Source: Solirubrobacteraceae bacterium
GTDB lineage: Bacteria; Actinomycetota; Thermoleophilia; Solirubrobacterales; Solirubrobacteraceae
Direction of reading: 5' to 3'
DNA length: 5,245 bases
NCBI GenBank assembly: GCA_025935735.1
Contig: JAICUS010000439.1
Location: 1-5,245 of the forward strand
Numbering within the stretch: position 1 is the first letter of the stretch; each line of letters starts with the position of its first letter. Shown here one piece after another: positions 4,578 to 5,245 of this stretch. The notes beneath the pieces were generated by a model, which made no database searches, had not been told where the DNA came from, and saw nothing but the letters and a program-made list of their open reading frames with translations. A program made the translations under genes and the position numbers.

Positions 4578-4608
4578 GGCGCTCGGGTCGACTAGCCTCC
4601 CGAGCGCC
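4578..4608. repeat. Perfect 10-bp inverted repeat ending flush with the glnA start codon
   Basis: GGCGCTCGGG at 4578-4587 and CCCGAGCGCC at 4599-4608 are exact reverse complements around an 11-base loop (TCGACTAGCCT). The right arm ends one base before ATG 4609. As RNA from hxlR read-through it is a very stable hairpin that could end that transcript or block glnA translation; as DNA it is an operator-sized palindrome enclosing the candidate -10 box. Confidence 0.85.
4593..4598 (+). promoter_or_regulatory. Candidate -10 box (TAGCCT) for a leaderless glnA transcript
   Basis: TAGCCT fits TANNNT and ends 10 bases before ATG 4609, so transcription would start at or within a few bases of the start codon. 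There is no Shine-Dalgarno in the preceding 20 bases, which fits a leaderless mRNA, common in actinobacteria. No clear -35 box is seen. Confidence 0.5.
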
Positions 4609-5245
4609 ATGCCCGACCGACCCGAAACCCCCGAGGACGTCAAGTCGCTCGTCCAGGAGCGCGGCATCCGCTTCGTCCGGCTCTGGTTCACCGACGTCCT
4701 CGGCCAGCTGAAGTCCTTCTCGATCGCCGCCGAGCAGCTCGACGACGCGTTCGAGGGCGGGATGGGCTTCGACGGCTCCTCGATCACCGGCTTCAACGCG
4801 ATCGAGGAGTCGGACATGATCGCCGTCCCCGACCCGACGACGTACAACATCCTCCCCTGGCGCCCGGAGGAGGAGGGCGTGGCGCGGATGTTCGCCGACA
4901 TCCAGACCCCCGAGCGCCAGCCCTACGAGGGCGACCCGCGCCACGTGCTGCGGCGCGCCGAGGAGCGGATGAAGGGCATGGGGTTCGACCATTTCTACGT
5001 CGGGCCGGAGCTCGAGTACTTCCTGTTCCGCGACTCGCGCTCGACCGAGGTGCTCGACGAGGGCGGCTACTTCGACCTGACGACGCTGGACGCGGGGTCA
5101 GACGTGCGGCGGGACACGGTGCTGGCGCTGGAGCGGCTCGGGATCGACGTCGAGTACTCCCACCACGAGGTCGGCCCTTCCCAGCACGAGGTCGACATGC
5201 GCTACGCGCCCGCGCTGAAGATGGCCGACGACTGCATGACCTACC
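4609..5245 (+). CDS. glnA: Glutamine synthetase type I, N-terminal part, 3' end outside window
   Basis: This enzyme makes glutamine from glutamate, ammonia and ATP in the cytoplasm. The frame stays open from ATG 4609 to the window end (212 residues of an expected 440-470). The beta-grasp domain contains RFVRLWFTDVLGQLKS (21-36) and FDGSSITGFNAIEESDM (54-70), with the conserved Asp of DGSS at 55. The catalytic domain begins with GPELEYFLF (132-140), giving metal-binding Glu134 and Glu136, and continues with HHEVGPSQHEVD (185-196), whose Glu187 and Glu194 fit the family's metal and substrate ligands. The short link from GPELEYFLF to GGYFDL matches the Bacillus-like GSI-alpha layout. The Arg that mediates glutamine feedback in Bacillus GS (GFVRIEESD) is Ala64 here. 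An alternative role as a GlnA2/GlnA3-type gamma-glutamyl-polyamine ligase cannot be excluded from the N-terminus alone. Confidence 0.93.
   Translation, partial: MPDRPETPEDVKSLVQERGIRFVRLWFTDVLGQLKSFSIAAEQLDDAFEGGMGFDGSSITGFNAIEESDMIAVPDPTTYNILPWRPEEEGVARMFADIQTPERQPYEGDPRHVLRRAEERMKGMGFDHFYVGPELEYFLFRDSRSTEVLDEGGYFDLTTLDAGSDVRRDTVLALERLGIDVEYSHHEVGPSQHEVDMRYAPALKMADDCMTY

Noticed and set aside
4459..4992. Minus-strand open frame opposite glnA and the hxlR end
   Set aside because: Antisense shadow; the + strand encodes unmistakable glutamine synthetase motifs across the same bases.

Overview
This is a very GC-rich window with strong G/C third-position bias. It carries five protein genes, all on the + strand, and one textbook cis-regulatory RNA. 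A high-GC actinobacterium is suggested, possibly of the class Thermoleophilia (Solirubrobacterales-like). The reasons are base composition, an actinobacterial-type DnaE2 polymerase, a c-di-AMP (ydaO/yuaA) riboswitch, a GlnA of the GSI type, and several start codons with no Shine-Dalgarno sequence next to a TANNNT -10 box. The class assignment is inference.

Layout. (1) 1-1713: 3' half of an error-prone DNA polymerase gene (dnaE2/imuC), interrupted by a low-complexity insert built from an in-frame 54-bp tandem repeat. (2) 1714-2060: gene-free spacer with a perfect 32-bp tandem duplication and a diverged second copy of the dnaE2 3' end, stop codon included. (3) 2061-2567: membrane-anchored monoheme cytochrome c. 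(4) 2568-2802: hairpins, a -10 box and a c-di-AMP riboswitch. (5) 2803-3468: the riboswitch-controlled gene, encoding a charged, repeat-containing, probably disordered protein with one C-terminal membrane helix, which I do not recognise. (6) 3469-3615: promoter and possible operator for a two-gene operon. (7) 3616-4182 and 4190-4540: a cysteine-free AhpD/carboxymuconolactone-decarboxylase-like protein and a cysteine-rich HxlR-family regulator, 7 bp apart. (8) 4541-4608: direct repeat, then a 10-bp inverted repeat ending flush with the next ATG. (9) 4609-5245: 5' part of glutamine synthetase (glnA).

The genes do not form one pathway. They look like neighbouring housekeeping and stress units: SOS mutagenesis, respiration, c-di-AMP-controlled envelope function, redox sensing and nitrogen assimilation. 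The part most worth attention is the riboswitch with its tail-anchored protein of unknown function. c-di-AMP riboswitches usually control cell-wall hydrolases or K+/osmolyte transport, and this protein resembles neither. Second is the pairing of an AhpD-fold protein that has lost all cysteines with an HxlR regulator carrying a Cys-Cys-Cys cluster.
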